Made by a program: the position numbers and the translations under genes. From Psilocybe azurescens (taxonomy: Eukaryota > Basidiomycota > Agaricomycetes > Agaricales > Agrocybaceae), in NCBI GenBank assembly GCA_023853785.1, contig JAJIRX010000928.1:1-46886 (forward strand): DNA of 46,886 nucleotides, read 5' to 3'. The notes below the pieces were generated by a model. It saw nothing but the letters and a program-made list of their open reading frames with translations. It searched no databases and was not told where the DNA came from. The number at the start of each line of letters is the position of its first letter. Positions within the stretch are counted from its first letter, which is position 1. This document shows positions 37,138 to 46,886 of the stretch, piece after piece.

Positions 37138-37400
37138 CTACGATCCTCTTCATATTCCTCCTCTCGTTCTTATAATTGTCAGACATATTTATTAGCATTC
37201 ACATCATCATTGCACAGCCATATTCTTTGTACATTACTTGCAATTTGTCTGTGATATTCAATTCCCTGTTCGATGGACCTAGCACGTTCATTACCATTTT
37301 GTAGCTTTCCAAAGAGTCTCGTCTCAATGTTATGTACATTATCATCATCATCCCAAGTTTCATTACTTTGTTGATATCGGGCCTGCCATGGTATGATACT

Positions 37401-39039
37401 TCAAGCGTATGTACGAGGCAAGTCCCGCTTGATCTGAGGTAGTACATCGATGACACTTTGAGCCTCTCGGATAAATTGTTTCCATGTGATTCCATTGAAC
37501 GTGTGCAGAAAAGGCATAACTTCTGCAACAGCGGCAGCCCCATAGCTTGTTTTCGAACGTCGGCCTTTTTCTCGAGTAACAGAGTTAAGTGCTGCAGCTT
37601 CCAAAGGTGATAGTCGTGATGACCAATCTCGTAGCAGAACTATATTCAAGGAACGTGAATGAGGGCTACGAATGTTGAAAGGACTGCTAAGCATACCTCG
37701 TATTCTTCGTTGATCTCCAGGGGACTTGTGTGTCGACGTTTGAAGTAGTGGATCGAAAGATCGAGTTCATAAAGGTCTGGCAGAGAAGCAGCAAACAGGT
37801 CCAGCATTTCGGGAGTAAGAATTTGAAGTTCCATTTTTAGACATCTCAGCCTCGGATAGGAGACCAGAGGGTCTAACAGAGTCAGAAATTGGGCCCTGCC
37901 GTGGGGCTTTTCGATATTATAAGGCAGGTCAAGGACGAAGCGTGTCGTCGAATGAATCCTAGAGTAACCTCTTGATACGTTGAAGGTTCCAGATGCAACG
38001 AATCGTATTGGTACTGGATCACAAAGGTTTCGAGGAATGGTAAAGTAGCTTCCAGTTGGTCCAAAACTCCACGAGTGGTACTGATCTCTGGATCTGTCAT
38101 GCTGATAGTGAGATGTCGTAAAGTATGGGAGTGCATTTTCAGAAACCGGGTGATGCAATCCGGAGAGGTAGACGCCGATATGCTGATCGACAAGGTCTGT
38201 AAGTGCGGAATGTGATCGAGGGATTTAAACAGGGGAGAGAGGTTGAAGTTTGTGGACATGGCCGTTAGAACCATGGACCATGTCGGCGGCAAGGGCTCAA
38301 GATTCAACTCTACTGTAGTCAAAGTTAACCGGTGTCGGTTTAAGAAAGGTGCCATTGTCATCGTGGCTGTATCTAGAAATGACTGGTCGACTTCCGTTTT
38401 CTCTGGTAGTGTGAATAAGGTCATAGAAAAGGAGCTTAGATGTGGAAGGAAAAGTGCCGGCGGCAAGACAGTCCCCATCAACTCAAAAAGGATATGAGAA
38501 GCTAAGTGACTGTAGATGAATAGATGATAGGAGGCTCGCATGGAAAAGAGGTATGCTCTCCCGAAAAATTCTTCCCCGAAGATAATCAAATTTGATCTTC
38601 ACATATCGGACTTCTTTGAAGTTTGCAACGACGCTAATGGCCAGGCTTTTGTCGCTTGTGACACAGTTTCGAAAATACCGTTTGATGTAAAGGAGCATTC
38701 TCGTTCTTCGTGATGTTTTCGACGATTGGGGGAAGTCGGTTACGGCATAATCATAGTATGCGAGCTCGTGCACGCGCATCGCTATATTGCAGTCACTACT
38801 ATGCCCTTAGTACCTGTGTTGTAGAATGAATGACTCGTCACATACTTGAAACGTAGAAATTTACGGCGGTACTCTTTGGAGACGATGTTGTTCAAAGATA
38901 CCGCTACCGTCTGGAAACGACTTTCCATAGCGATGCTAAAGAGGCTCTTGTTCAGGCTGCGCAATGCCCATATTTCGTCCTGGAGGAGAAAAGAGGTGAT
39001 ATGCAGCCAAAGCTCGTATGGAATGTCGTCCATGTACAT
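37401..39039 (-). CDS. F-box/leucine-rich protein 2
   Basis: Paralogue of the F-box gene at 33,222, in opposite orientation. It starts at 39,039 (MYMDDIPYELWLHITSFLLQ), an F-box at the extreme N-terminus. The first intron is 47 nt (GTATGT to GGCATAG, about 38,798-38,844) with a TACTAA branch site, and it puts the reading into SDCNIAMRVHEL, matching SEDQIAKRVREI of F-box 1. The C-terminal half repeats the leucine-rich pattern (LRCLKMELQILTPEMLDLF). Three homopolymer frame breaks are visible: A-run 38,485-38,489 (one too many), T-run 37,908-37,911 and T-run 37,566-37,570 (each one too few). A further intron of about 60 nt precedes the last exon. The stop is at 37,401. Its promoter region is duplicated at 43,047-43,369. 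Confidence 0.7.
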
Positions 39040-39071
39040 GGAGGTTATGATTCAGGGGATGTGCTAGAGTC

Positions 39072-39419
39072 TTGCTATCGTGGGTGTATTTATTGTCAGA
39101 CAGCCACTGGGAATGCGATGCATCCAGGAATTAATCCTTCTACAGTTGTAGATAGTATATGTGTCGACAGGTGTCGTAATAGGGCGGGACTGGGGTTATT
39201 GATATCATAATGTAAGGTCGCCAAGGCTCCCAGAAGGATGCATATCCTATATCTAGAGCACTGTAAGGCAATTAATAGGCCACTTTCCCATGGGCCATTA
39301 GCGATGGTGAATTGATGCTAACTGCAGGAAGGATGTTGTTGAGCTCCTTCCATGATCTACAGGTGAAACGCGTAGAAAATAACTTTCAGACATGTCAATG
39401 TACACCGAGGCTTGTCGCC
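39072..39419. repeat. Direct repeat, copy 1 (promoter of F-box gene 2)
   Basis: A block of about 350 nt immediately upstream of F-box gene 2 that recurs at 43,047-43,369. Shared pieces include GTCAGACAGCCA, CAATCCTTCTACAG, GTCGACAGGTGTCGT and TTGATGCTAACTGCAGGAAA-like runs in the same order. By eye the identity is about three quarters, with small gaps. A TATA-like CAATAAATACA lies on the minus strand at about 39,092-39,102, about 55-60 nt before the F-box start codon. Confidence 0.8.
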
Positions 39420-39863
39420 GATCTAATAATTATGGAAATTTCGAGTTAAGTTGTACATACGTCATAGGTTCGGAGCAAGCCCTTTGCTCCGGCCGCCAGA
39501 GAGCTAACCTCTCTCAGCTTCATTCTCCGCTATTCCCGAGACTCCGACAGACTCCTACTAATCCGAACTGATCCGCTGTGCATGCCACTTGACTTGGACT
39601 TGAATTTTGTATACGACCAGAGAAGGGCCATATATGATTTGAAGTTGATTATCGGGTGACTGAAATATGTGGCAAAGGAAACTGTCCCAAAAGTTTGGCC
39701 TCACTATCAGCTGCGTAAGATTGAACCACCGTGAGTAAGATATTCTCATGTGAGTAAGATTTCAATGCTTGTTGCGGGCCCAATTATGTTGGTTGCATGA
39801 TACAAAGTCCATTTGATTTAAGCAGCCCAAGAAAGTCCCGATTGTAATGTGATTTTGCTTCAG
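39420..39863. other. Intergenic, 3' of the P450 gene
   Basis: About 440 nt without a supported gene or repeat. Confidence 0.45.
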
Positions 39864-42040
39864 CTACCCATCCAGTTCCTCTATCAGTCGCCGTGCTTCT
39901 GGAGATCGTGGTAATATTGAACATTCAAATGGTTTCTTCAGACTAGGGAGGGTTAGCAAACTGGTAAGCCAGCCAGTTCTGTTATGAGGGCCTCACAGCT
40001 GAAGCGACATACCTAATGAGGCCAAATTCATAATATTCATCATTAACCTCAATAAAACGACCAGCTTGGTCTCGGCATTTTTCTAAATTGAAAACCGCAA
40101 GAATAGACACTATTGTGAGCCATAACTTGCATGCGCCATTAGCCTCGACATACATGGAGTCAAGACTTAAACTTACAGTAGCACTCGCAACATGCTGCCC
40201 AGCGCAAGCTCTGGGAGCAGTATTTACATATCAAAATTCCATTAATGTATAATTAAAAAATGAAGCACACCTCCTCCCAAATCCGAAGGCAATGACTCAA
40301 TTTTCGTCGTTCAATGAACCATCGGGATTTATAAACCGCTCAGGTTTAAAAGCCATTGGATCTGGATATCTGGTTTTATCATGTGTCATCGCCCTGTACA
40401 AGTTGGAATTAACTCCTCATATCCATTGAAGTTTTCTGTGAGTATAACTAGCCATATGTTGCTCAAGATTGTCACCCCTGTATAGTTAAGCTAGGAATGC
40501 AGACCTGTTGAATGACCTATCCTCGTACCTTTGGGGATAAGATATCCGTCATAGAAATCGTCTTCAGTGACGGCATGTGGGAATCCAAGTGAACCAGGGG
40601 CTTCCAGCGAAGAACCTCGCGATATATCGCCTCCACATAAGGCATGGCTGGACGGTCTTCGTAGCCTGGAAGCCGCTTTGACTCAAGATACGGTCAATTT
40701 CTGTTTGTGCCTTGCTCTGAACATCTGGATTAATAACCATGAGGTATATAGTCTCAATTGCAGATTTTGTCTAAAACCTATCTGTTAACAGTGCAGTCTT
40801 CTTTATTAAACGATGGGCCTACAGTATCTGACACGCCTGTGGAGAGCAAGCCGTCAGGGATAATCCACCTTAGCTGAACATGATATTTTATTTACCAATA
40901 TAGGTCGTAGGTGCAATAGTCATTACAGCCACCTCCTCCTTTTCTGAAACACCGACGGTATTCTTTCTCTCCAGGAGATGGGCAACCAGAGACGGTCTGG
41001 CATCTCCTTGCGCCTAGAAGTAGTATGAATGTATTAAACAGCTGAACTATGCGTAAAGATAACATACCATCCGGGACTTCCGTAAAGTTCAGCGGTATTT
41101 TCAGCGTATCATCAGCCAGCTTCCTTGCTTTCTCGGCTCTCCTACGAGAAAATGCTCCGGAAACCAACATGGAACGAAAAGTATAATTGGAAGGATGTTG
41201 ATCACGCTGCCGCCAGGTGATGTCAACTCCATGTTGATGGCAGAAGCTTCGTCCGCAGCCACCACACATGGGTCCTTAGACGATTCCGCGTCATAGCCAT
41301 ACATTGAGGACATGGCAATTGAAATCGATATCCTGAAGGTCACAATGGGGTGATTAATTGATGCTCCAGAGCACACACTAATGCTTACATCTTACTATGA
41401 TCCCACAAGTTATCCGGGCTGTGAAGTACTCTCTTGAGCACTTGATGAACACTTGTAACTATTATAGAGCTGAGGTTATTCGGAGGGGATCCAGCCTGGC
41501 GAAATGCTTTCGTGGCGTACTTCCGGCCGATACGCCATGTTTCTCCGTATCTCATAACGCCTAGGTTGTACGAGCTCATGCCCGTCCTGCATAAGTTTAT
41601 TAGGATAAAGAATACCATGATTGACCTTAGACGTGTCTTTCGGTTACAAGAACACCCTTACAAGTCAATAGTTGGCAAATACGGTCGATCTGAGTATTTG
41701 GCCCCTCTTCGTTCAAGCAACTCATCTGCAATTTGTTGGCTGTTGATTATGACGACATGTGTTCCAAAGGCACTCGCGTGAAGAATGTCGCCTATAAGAT
41801 ACGAATCATTGATAGTTAGGTCTCCTTGCTGTCGATAAGTAATAATGTACCGACTGTTGTATTTCTCCCCCACTGGACGTACTCTGAGCCGATATTAGCA
41901 GTAGGGAAATCAAACGCGTTTCCGAGGAAAGGAAGCCCCCTTGGCCCAGGTGGGAGGTGTCTTTGTTCTCTCCTCGTCATTAATTTTCTGAACATATAAG
42001 CCAGAAATGTCGCAATGACTAAAGTCAACATTACAGACAT
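39864..42040 (-). CDS. Cytochrome P450 monooxygenase (fungal, OrdA-like type)
   Basis: A haem-thiolate monooxygenase anchored in the ER. It starts at 42,040 with a membrane anchor (VMLTLVIATFLAYMF) and the proline hinge LPPGPRGLPFLGN. Next come the C-helix region (MRYGETWRIGRKYA), an I-helix GVSDTT made by an intron of about 58 nt, the K-helix EVLR at about 40,610-40,640, PERF (DPMAFKPERF, about 40,330-40,360), and the haem-binding loop FGFGRRACAGQ, split by an intron around 40,215-40,272. It ends EARRLIEELDG at 39,864. The order and spacing are those of agaricomycete P450s often annotated as O-methylsterigmatocystin oxidoreductase-like. Frame breaks: C-run 41,867-41,871, near 41,161, near 40,585, and a possible one near 41,070. 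There is also an in-frame TGA just before VIAFGFGRR (about 40,294-40,296). It may be a pseudogene. The substrate is unknown. Confidence 0.85.
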
Positions 42041-42849
42041 GGTGGTCGAATGTGATTAAAGTTGGGGACGGAGATCTTTTCTGGGCGAAGGCTGGTACGA
42101 CGTACGATTTAGTCGTTTACTGATGTAATCTGACTTTACCAGAGATTTGACTGCTATATCAATGAAGGTCTAAGGTCCGCGTAATTAAGGTCTGTGTAGC
42201 ACATCATACTACTTGGTGCATTATAGGATGAAGAAAGCGAGGAATGACTTGCCTCAAGATAGGAATGAACAGCTAAGGAATCAGGATGAGGGATTTTATA
42301 GTTTAGGAAAGGTCACGTATGTAAGGGGTCTACAGAGACATCTAAGGGTAGAACCCTTGGCCTATTCCTCAAAAAGATGTATCCCGCCCATATTTGCAAT
42401 AGTTAATAGAAGTCACAATGACACTGAGGGGTCGGTACCCATTAATTGATAATAAGCTTGTACACGACTCGCTCAAAGCGGGTGATCAATTCATTTGTAG
42501 AAATCTTGAGGAGTGGATCGAGTCTATTTCTCAGAAAAATGTAAGTATTTTTGATATTTGTTATGTGGACAAATGCGTTGAGCAGATCAGCCTGGTTTTT
42601 CAAAGATTATGTATAAAATCTATTTTTAGTAGGCTACTCCCTGATAATGCTCACTCTTGGCTATCCATCGAGGTGTATGTGTCATGAGTGTGTCAACTGA
42701 CTTTAATCGCTGATAGGATTGCTGATCGAAAGTTCTGGTCAGATTAGTATACCTCTGGGATGGAAGTTGAATTGTGCTATCAGGTGCGACCTGTCATCAG
42801 CAGTAAGTACCCGTGTCGGGATTACCATGAGATTCCCTGACTAATTGGC
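42041..42849. other. Intergenic region upstream of the P450
   Basis: About 800 nt. A plus-strand open frame at 42,418-42,687 (MTLRGRYPLIDNKLVHDSLK at its start) has no recognised motif and is not supported by a splice or neighbour. The part next to 42,040 should hold the P450 promoter. Confidence 0.4.
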
Positions 42850-43046
42850 TGATCCTTTCCATTCCGTTCAGATTAACGGTCCAGCGAAGATTACCACTAT
42901 TCATATATAGGTAGCCCCAATACCATTTACTTGGACACAAATATAAGTGCATTGGGAAAGAGTTGAATTCCTGTTCGCATGATATTCTCCAGATATGGTA
43001 TGGACATACACTCGTCCAGTTTGGGATATCTGTTTTTCCCTTTCTC
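42850..43046 (-). pseudogene. Relic of a third F-box gene (first exon)
   Basis: Directly downstream, on the minus strand, of promoter repeat copy 2 lies a decayed equivalent of the first exon of F-box gene 2. Translation gives CPYHIWRIS in the place of IPYELWLHIT, and about 100 nt later a stretch ending in GTTAATCTGAAC aligns with GGTATCTTTGAAC of F-box gene 2, after TATGAATAGT against TATGGAAAGT. The middle is scrambled and there is no intact F-box. The match to the F-box exon alone is weak; its position next to the repeat is what makes it convincing. Confidence 0.45.
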
Positions 43047-43369
43047 ATGCTATCGTGGAGGATGTATTTATCGTCAGACAGCCATGAAAAATGTGTTGCA
43101 TCCACGAATCAATCCTTCTACAGTCGTAGACGGCATGTCGACAGGTGTCGTGATAGGCCATTACACAGGGCTGGGGTTACTGATGTACTGATATAAGCCC
43201 CAGAGGGATATATATCCGATATTTTGAGCATTATGTTAGTTTCCCATGGGCGATGGTAAATTGATGCTAACTGCAGGAAAGACGATTGTTGGGACTCATC
43301 CATATTTTACAGGTGAAATGCGTTGAGAATAACTCTAAGATGTGTCGATGTTCCCCGAACCTAGTCGCT
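43047..43369. repeat. Direct repeat, copy 2 (promoter of the F-box relic)
   Basis: Second copy of the block at 39,072-39,419, same orientation, slightly shorter (about 323 against 348 nt), starting at GCTATCGTGG and ending near CTAGTCGCT. The two copies bracket the P450 gene. Confidence 0.8.
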
Positions 43370-43807
43370 GAAGTGAAAAACATGAGAAGAGGAACAAGGC
43401 AAGAAAGTTGCAAGAAAGTCCTGACGATGAAGGGTTCGGCTGACGGTGGTTTAAATTAGATCGCGATGGGCTATGAAGTGAGGGAGCCGTTCGTCGGAGA
43501 TGTCCGAAAGGGTCTTTGGTTGGAAATTGGAAATTCTGGAAAATTTTAAACATTCATGTAGTAGTTGTGCAGTGGAGACGGCCAACAGGAAGGATAATGC
43601 ATCCAAATCTTGCTTTTTTGAGGCGTCGAGTTATCCCCTCACGGCCAATCTCATTGAAGAAGCTACAAAGCCACTTATAACATCGATATCAACTTGTATA
43701 CAGACATCTGCCGCTTATTTACATACATGTTTACATGTACTGAATGAATCAACCTATCTGGTTTCTTCACACGAAATATATTCTGATTCTGGTACATTTT
43801 GTTCCTC

Positions 43808-46082
43808 CTAAGCTTTGGGTGCAATCGGAACGATTTTTCGTGCAAGATCTTGCGCGAATCCACACATAGTAAGCGTCGGGTTCCATGAGCCTGGGATGAA
43901 GGTTAGTATCTGTCGACATGGAATGACGTTTATCAGTGCTCACCCGCTGAAGGGAAGATTGCGGCACCGGTAACATAGACATTTTTGCAGCCATATGGCG
44001 TATAGTTCTCGTCGACAGCAGCGTGTGGATCCGACTCTGGGCCCATGTACAATGTCGAGGCGTCGTGAATAAGACCAGGGACGTGGATCTCCGAGTCGGT
44101 GGGTTTTTCCTTACTCCAACCACGATTCTTGCCTTCATTGTGCCAGTATTCTATTTCTTCAAATTTCGAACCCGCTAGAACGGTGATAGCGTCAAACCTT
44201 ATAATAGGCGCATATGGGTCAGAAAAGGAAACTAAACGTTCAGACTAGAATAAATCTATACCTACGTTGCTTTATCCATGACCTCCTGCAAGGAGGTTGT
44301 CTTCTGATCCATTGTAGCCTGAACTTTGACATTCGTAATCGGATTGCTGTCCTTGGGGTTATGCTTCACCCATGAGTCAGGGTTTCGTTCGTTGAACTCG
44401 CCCAAAGACGTACAAACTGTGTTTTCAAGTATATTTCAATCGTCATGATAAAATACTAATCAAATAAACGTACTCACTGAGAACGATGCAATTATCGGAC
44501 CCTTCGAGCTGTTCGAGGGTAACAGATACAGCGTAGTCCGTGCTTTCCCTTCCAGCGTCTACAATATCCCATTTTGGATGGGGAGAATAGATGGCAGTTA
44601 TCTGAATATGATATTGCTGCTGTGACACGCTGTCTTGTCCAGCAATGTAGGTTGCAGACATCTGCAGTCTATGGCCACAGTCACCAGTACACGTGTCTCC
44701 CTGAGAGCAGCCCCCAAGCCCAGGGAAACGTTCTTGATCAATGGGAAAACGAGCAGGTATGTGAGTGAGGATTTGTCCGCTGAGACGATTGCCTGCTCGC
44801 TCTTGCATCGACCTCAAGCGAGTTCAAGAGAATCGTGGTTGCTGGTATGGCACTAGTGGCTAGAATGATATTCGTGTTTTCGTCCGGAAAGCAGAGGTTA
44901 CCGCGGGATGTATTGAGCACATTAACCCTTATTGTTATTATCTGGGTCCGTGAGGAAGCTTTCTACGACGACATCAGTCGCAATCATGAGTGGACTCCCT
45001 TTTTACTAATCGCAAGCTGACGTTGCTTATCCTGTAGGGTAAGGAGTGGCCCTTGAATTGAAAACTTGTTGAATAACCGTGTGGAGGTCGGGGTGCTCTT
45101 CCCAACTGCCAATGGAGCGGGCTCAACACTACTTGCCGAAGGAATTTGAGACAAATTGTCCTTCAGTATTTCACCAATTTTGGTCTGGAGAGTCGCAAAG
45201 ATATCGTTTTGAATTTTATCGGCAGGCGTCACATGTAGCAAGAGTTTGGCCTTCTTCCAAAATATGGGTTCAGCTTGTGTCTTGAGTAAAGATTCTGGGA
45301 AGCCTCGCATGAGCTCTTTGGAAGGCTGTGGGCACCATCCAGACCTGAATAGAAAAATTTCAAGCTCAATCTACATATAGTTAATATACCGGTAACTTGC
45401 CAAAATGTAGAGCGACCCCCGAAGAAAGGGCACAAACCGTTCACTAACCTGGTTGGTACAAATTATCAGCGTTCAACCGGACGAAGAGAGTGAAGCAGAC
45501 AAACTTGAGTTCGGATCGGTAGGTCTTAGAGGACAACTGCCACGGGAACACTTGAGTTTGTTTATCAAGAACAGCTCTGTATGGAAGCGGAAGGTTCTAT
45601 GAGACTTAAGGTTAACAGATGATCGTCAAAAACGCCTGAGTGTATACCTGGTAATGATCGGCGAGCCAAAATCCTGCGAGATGTTTAATTCAGAACGTGT
45701 TTTTGTGGTAAACAAACGACTTCTTACCACCACGCTCAAGTATAAGGATCTTTCTGAAGGGATCCCTCTCCAGCGCCTCGGATACATAGGCGAGTGCACA
45801 GAAGCCGCTACCGACGATAACGTCGTCGAATTCACCGTGATCAAGAACGGCATCCCACGTGGTCGTATCGACAAAAAGTGCGCCCCAATTGCTGCAGCAG
45901 GAGTAAGAGTTTGAGGACCAGGGACCGGATACCCAAAGGCATTGGTGAGACTTTTTGTGCATTCTCATCTGACAGAAATGGAGTTGCGACGTGGACATGC
46001 GATGAATGGATGGCGCGCTTATCACTGTAGGGCTCTCCCTTGCGAGGGACAAAAGGTCGGTGTTCACGGTACTAGTTGACAT
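43808..46082 (-). CDS. FAD-dependent GMC-type oxidoreductase
   Basis: A flavoenzyme of the glucose-methanol-choline superfamily, which oxidises alcohols or sugars with FAD. It starts at 46,082. The dinucleotide-binding fold reads DDVIVGSGFCALAYVSEAL and ends in KILILERGG (about 45,720-45,840). Then come a conserved CPFFGGRSTFW segment (about 45,400-45,435), LLHVTPADKI, a flavin-domain strand NIILATSAIPATTILLNSL (about 44,830-44,890), and a C-terminal domain with HDASTLYMG, NVYVTGAAIFPSAG and SWNPTLTMCGFAQDLARK. The His and Asn of the latter fit the GMC active-site pair. Stop at 43,808. Intron 43,906-43,946 or thereabouts splits PSAG and SWNP. Frame breaks are inferred at about 45,942-45,945 and at the A-run 45,873-45,877. 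The segment order resembles pyranose-oxidase-like proteins, but the substrate cannot be assigned. Confidence 0.83.
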
Positions 46083-46886
46083 GAGTGAACGGAGGAGGTT
46101 GTGATGTCGATATTGGGTGTCTGAAAAGATGTGTTCAAGTTGGTGATGCTTTTATACCATTAGAATGGATTCAGAACACAGTTTAATAGGATTTCCTGTG
46201 AACGACATAACACTCCCCAGTCCCTCTTGTTAAACCTAAGTCGTTTGTTTATTTTTATTAATTGATCCGAAGTTTCAGCGAAACTGGTGATCACATTTTC
46301 GCTAAAACTTCGGATAAACTTTCACTCAGATTAGCCTGACGTCAACGAAGCCAGGGGTCAGGAGGGCCAGGACTCTGTCTCTTGGAAACTAATAGAGGTG
46401 ACTGATACATTACCACTGCAAAATTTAAGTGTCACCATTCGCTCACTAGCGTAAGATCACACCGCCCACATACTGAAGCATTCTGATGCCAGTGGCTGTT
46501 GAAAACACCACTATGCTGACCGCATGGTATAATTTCATTCAGATTAGATTAATGGATCCAATGGAGTCTTGCTTAAGTTATCCCTGACGCTATTAGAATA
46601 AACTCTTATGTTGAATGTGTTCTCGCTTAGACAAACGTTAGGAGACTTGTTCGCCTAGGCTATTTCTACTGCTCATTGAATTTGAAACTCCCGAGGGCTT
46701 ATGACACTTCTTGCAATCACATTGGTGCAAACCTCTCAAACCACTTTGCATCATATCATATGCAGAAGGGTTTATATTTTAGACAAGTTCTATGCGAATA
46801 AATCAAAATCGGTTTAAACCTCCCATAAGCCTCATGTTTGTAGAAGCATGAAAATCCCAACATTCGAGTCACAGACGATCATTGAT
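46083..46886. other. Intergenic right end, with a hairpin
   Basis: About 800 nt with no gene. The left 150 nt should contain the GMC promoter: on the minus strand a GGTATAAAAGC TATA element lies at about 46,150-46,160, roughly 70 nt upstream of the start. A strong inverted repeat is listed separately. Confidence 0.5.
46265..46315. repeat. Inverted repeat / hairpin with palindromic loop
   Basis: Left arm ATCCGAAGTTTCAGCGAAA (46,265-46,283) pairs with right arm TTTCGCTAAAACTTCGGAT (46,297-46,315): 18 of 19 positions match, and the single mismatch would be a G-U pair in one transcript. The 13-nt spacer itself contains the palindrome GTGATCAC. No gene touches it. It could be a small foldback element or a protein-binding site. 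Confidence 0.85.

Noticed and set aside
37870..37960. A 41-nt intron in F-box gene 2 explaining its frame change
   Set aside because: It would remove a leucine-rich segment that is conserved in F-box protein 1, so a one-base error fits better.
43500..43811. Plus-strand 103-codon frame
   Set aside because: It only just meets the 3' end of the GMC gene on the other strand, has no motif or splice support, and reads like composition-driven chance.
1..46886. CRISPR arrays, prophage or bacterial operons
   Set aside because: No regularly spaced repeats, no ribosome-binding sites before starts, and introns in essentially all genes; the window is eukaryotic.

Overview
The window looks like nuclear DNA of a mushroom-forming basidiomycete (Agaricomycetes). 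The evidence is a FunK1-type fungal kinase fragment at the left edge, a class I hydrophobin, many short GT-AG introns (about 45-65 nt), long ABCC transporters with dense introns, F-box/leucine-rich proteins, and a P450 and a GMC-type oxidoreductase of types common in this class. No bacterial or viral gene content was seen.

Layout: 1-850 holds the end of a FunK1 kinase on the minus strand. About 850-5,890 is AT-rich and nearly gene-free, with decayed relics and low-complexity tracts. 5,889-12,824 (minus) and 18,289-25,237 (plus) are two paralogous full-length ABCC (MRP-type) transporters facing away from each other. The 5.5 kb between them carries two helix-rich genes of unknown function in tandem on the minus strand (13,186-15,052 and 15,385-16,494) and a possible 96-residue gene. 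Next come a DHA1-type MFS drug exporter (25,529-27,734, minus), a class I hydrophobin (28,895-29,336, minus), a wrecked cellular reverse transcriptase (rvt) relic (about 30,870-32,028, minus), an F-box gene (33,222-34,833, plus), an intact coiled-coil membrane protein (35,592-37,137, plus), a second F-box gene (37,401-39,039, minus), a P450 (39,864-42,040, minus), a relic of a third F-box gene with its promoter (about 42,850-43,369), and a GMC-type oxidoreductase (43,808-46,082, minus).

Functional reading: three drug-type exporters (two ABCC, one MFS), a P450 and a flavin oxidoreductase suggest an accessory detoxification or secondary-metabolite neighbourhood. No backbone synthase (PKS, NRPS or terpene synthase) is present, so this is not a self-contained biosynthetic cluster.

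Major caveat: almost every conserved gene carries one or more single-base reading-frame breaks, mostly in short homopolymers and mostly one base short. This looks more like consensus errors of an unpolished assembly than like simultaneous decay of unrelated genes. Pseudogene calls are therefore conservative, and exon borders are given only where donor, acceptor and phase agree.
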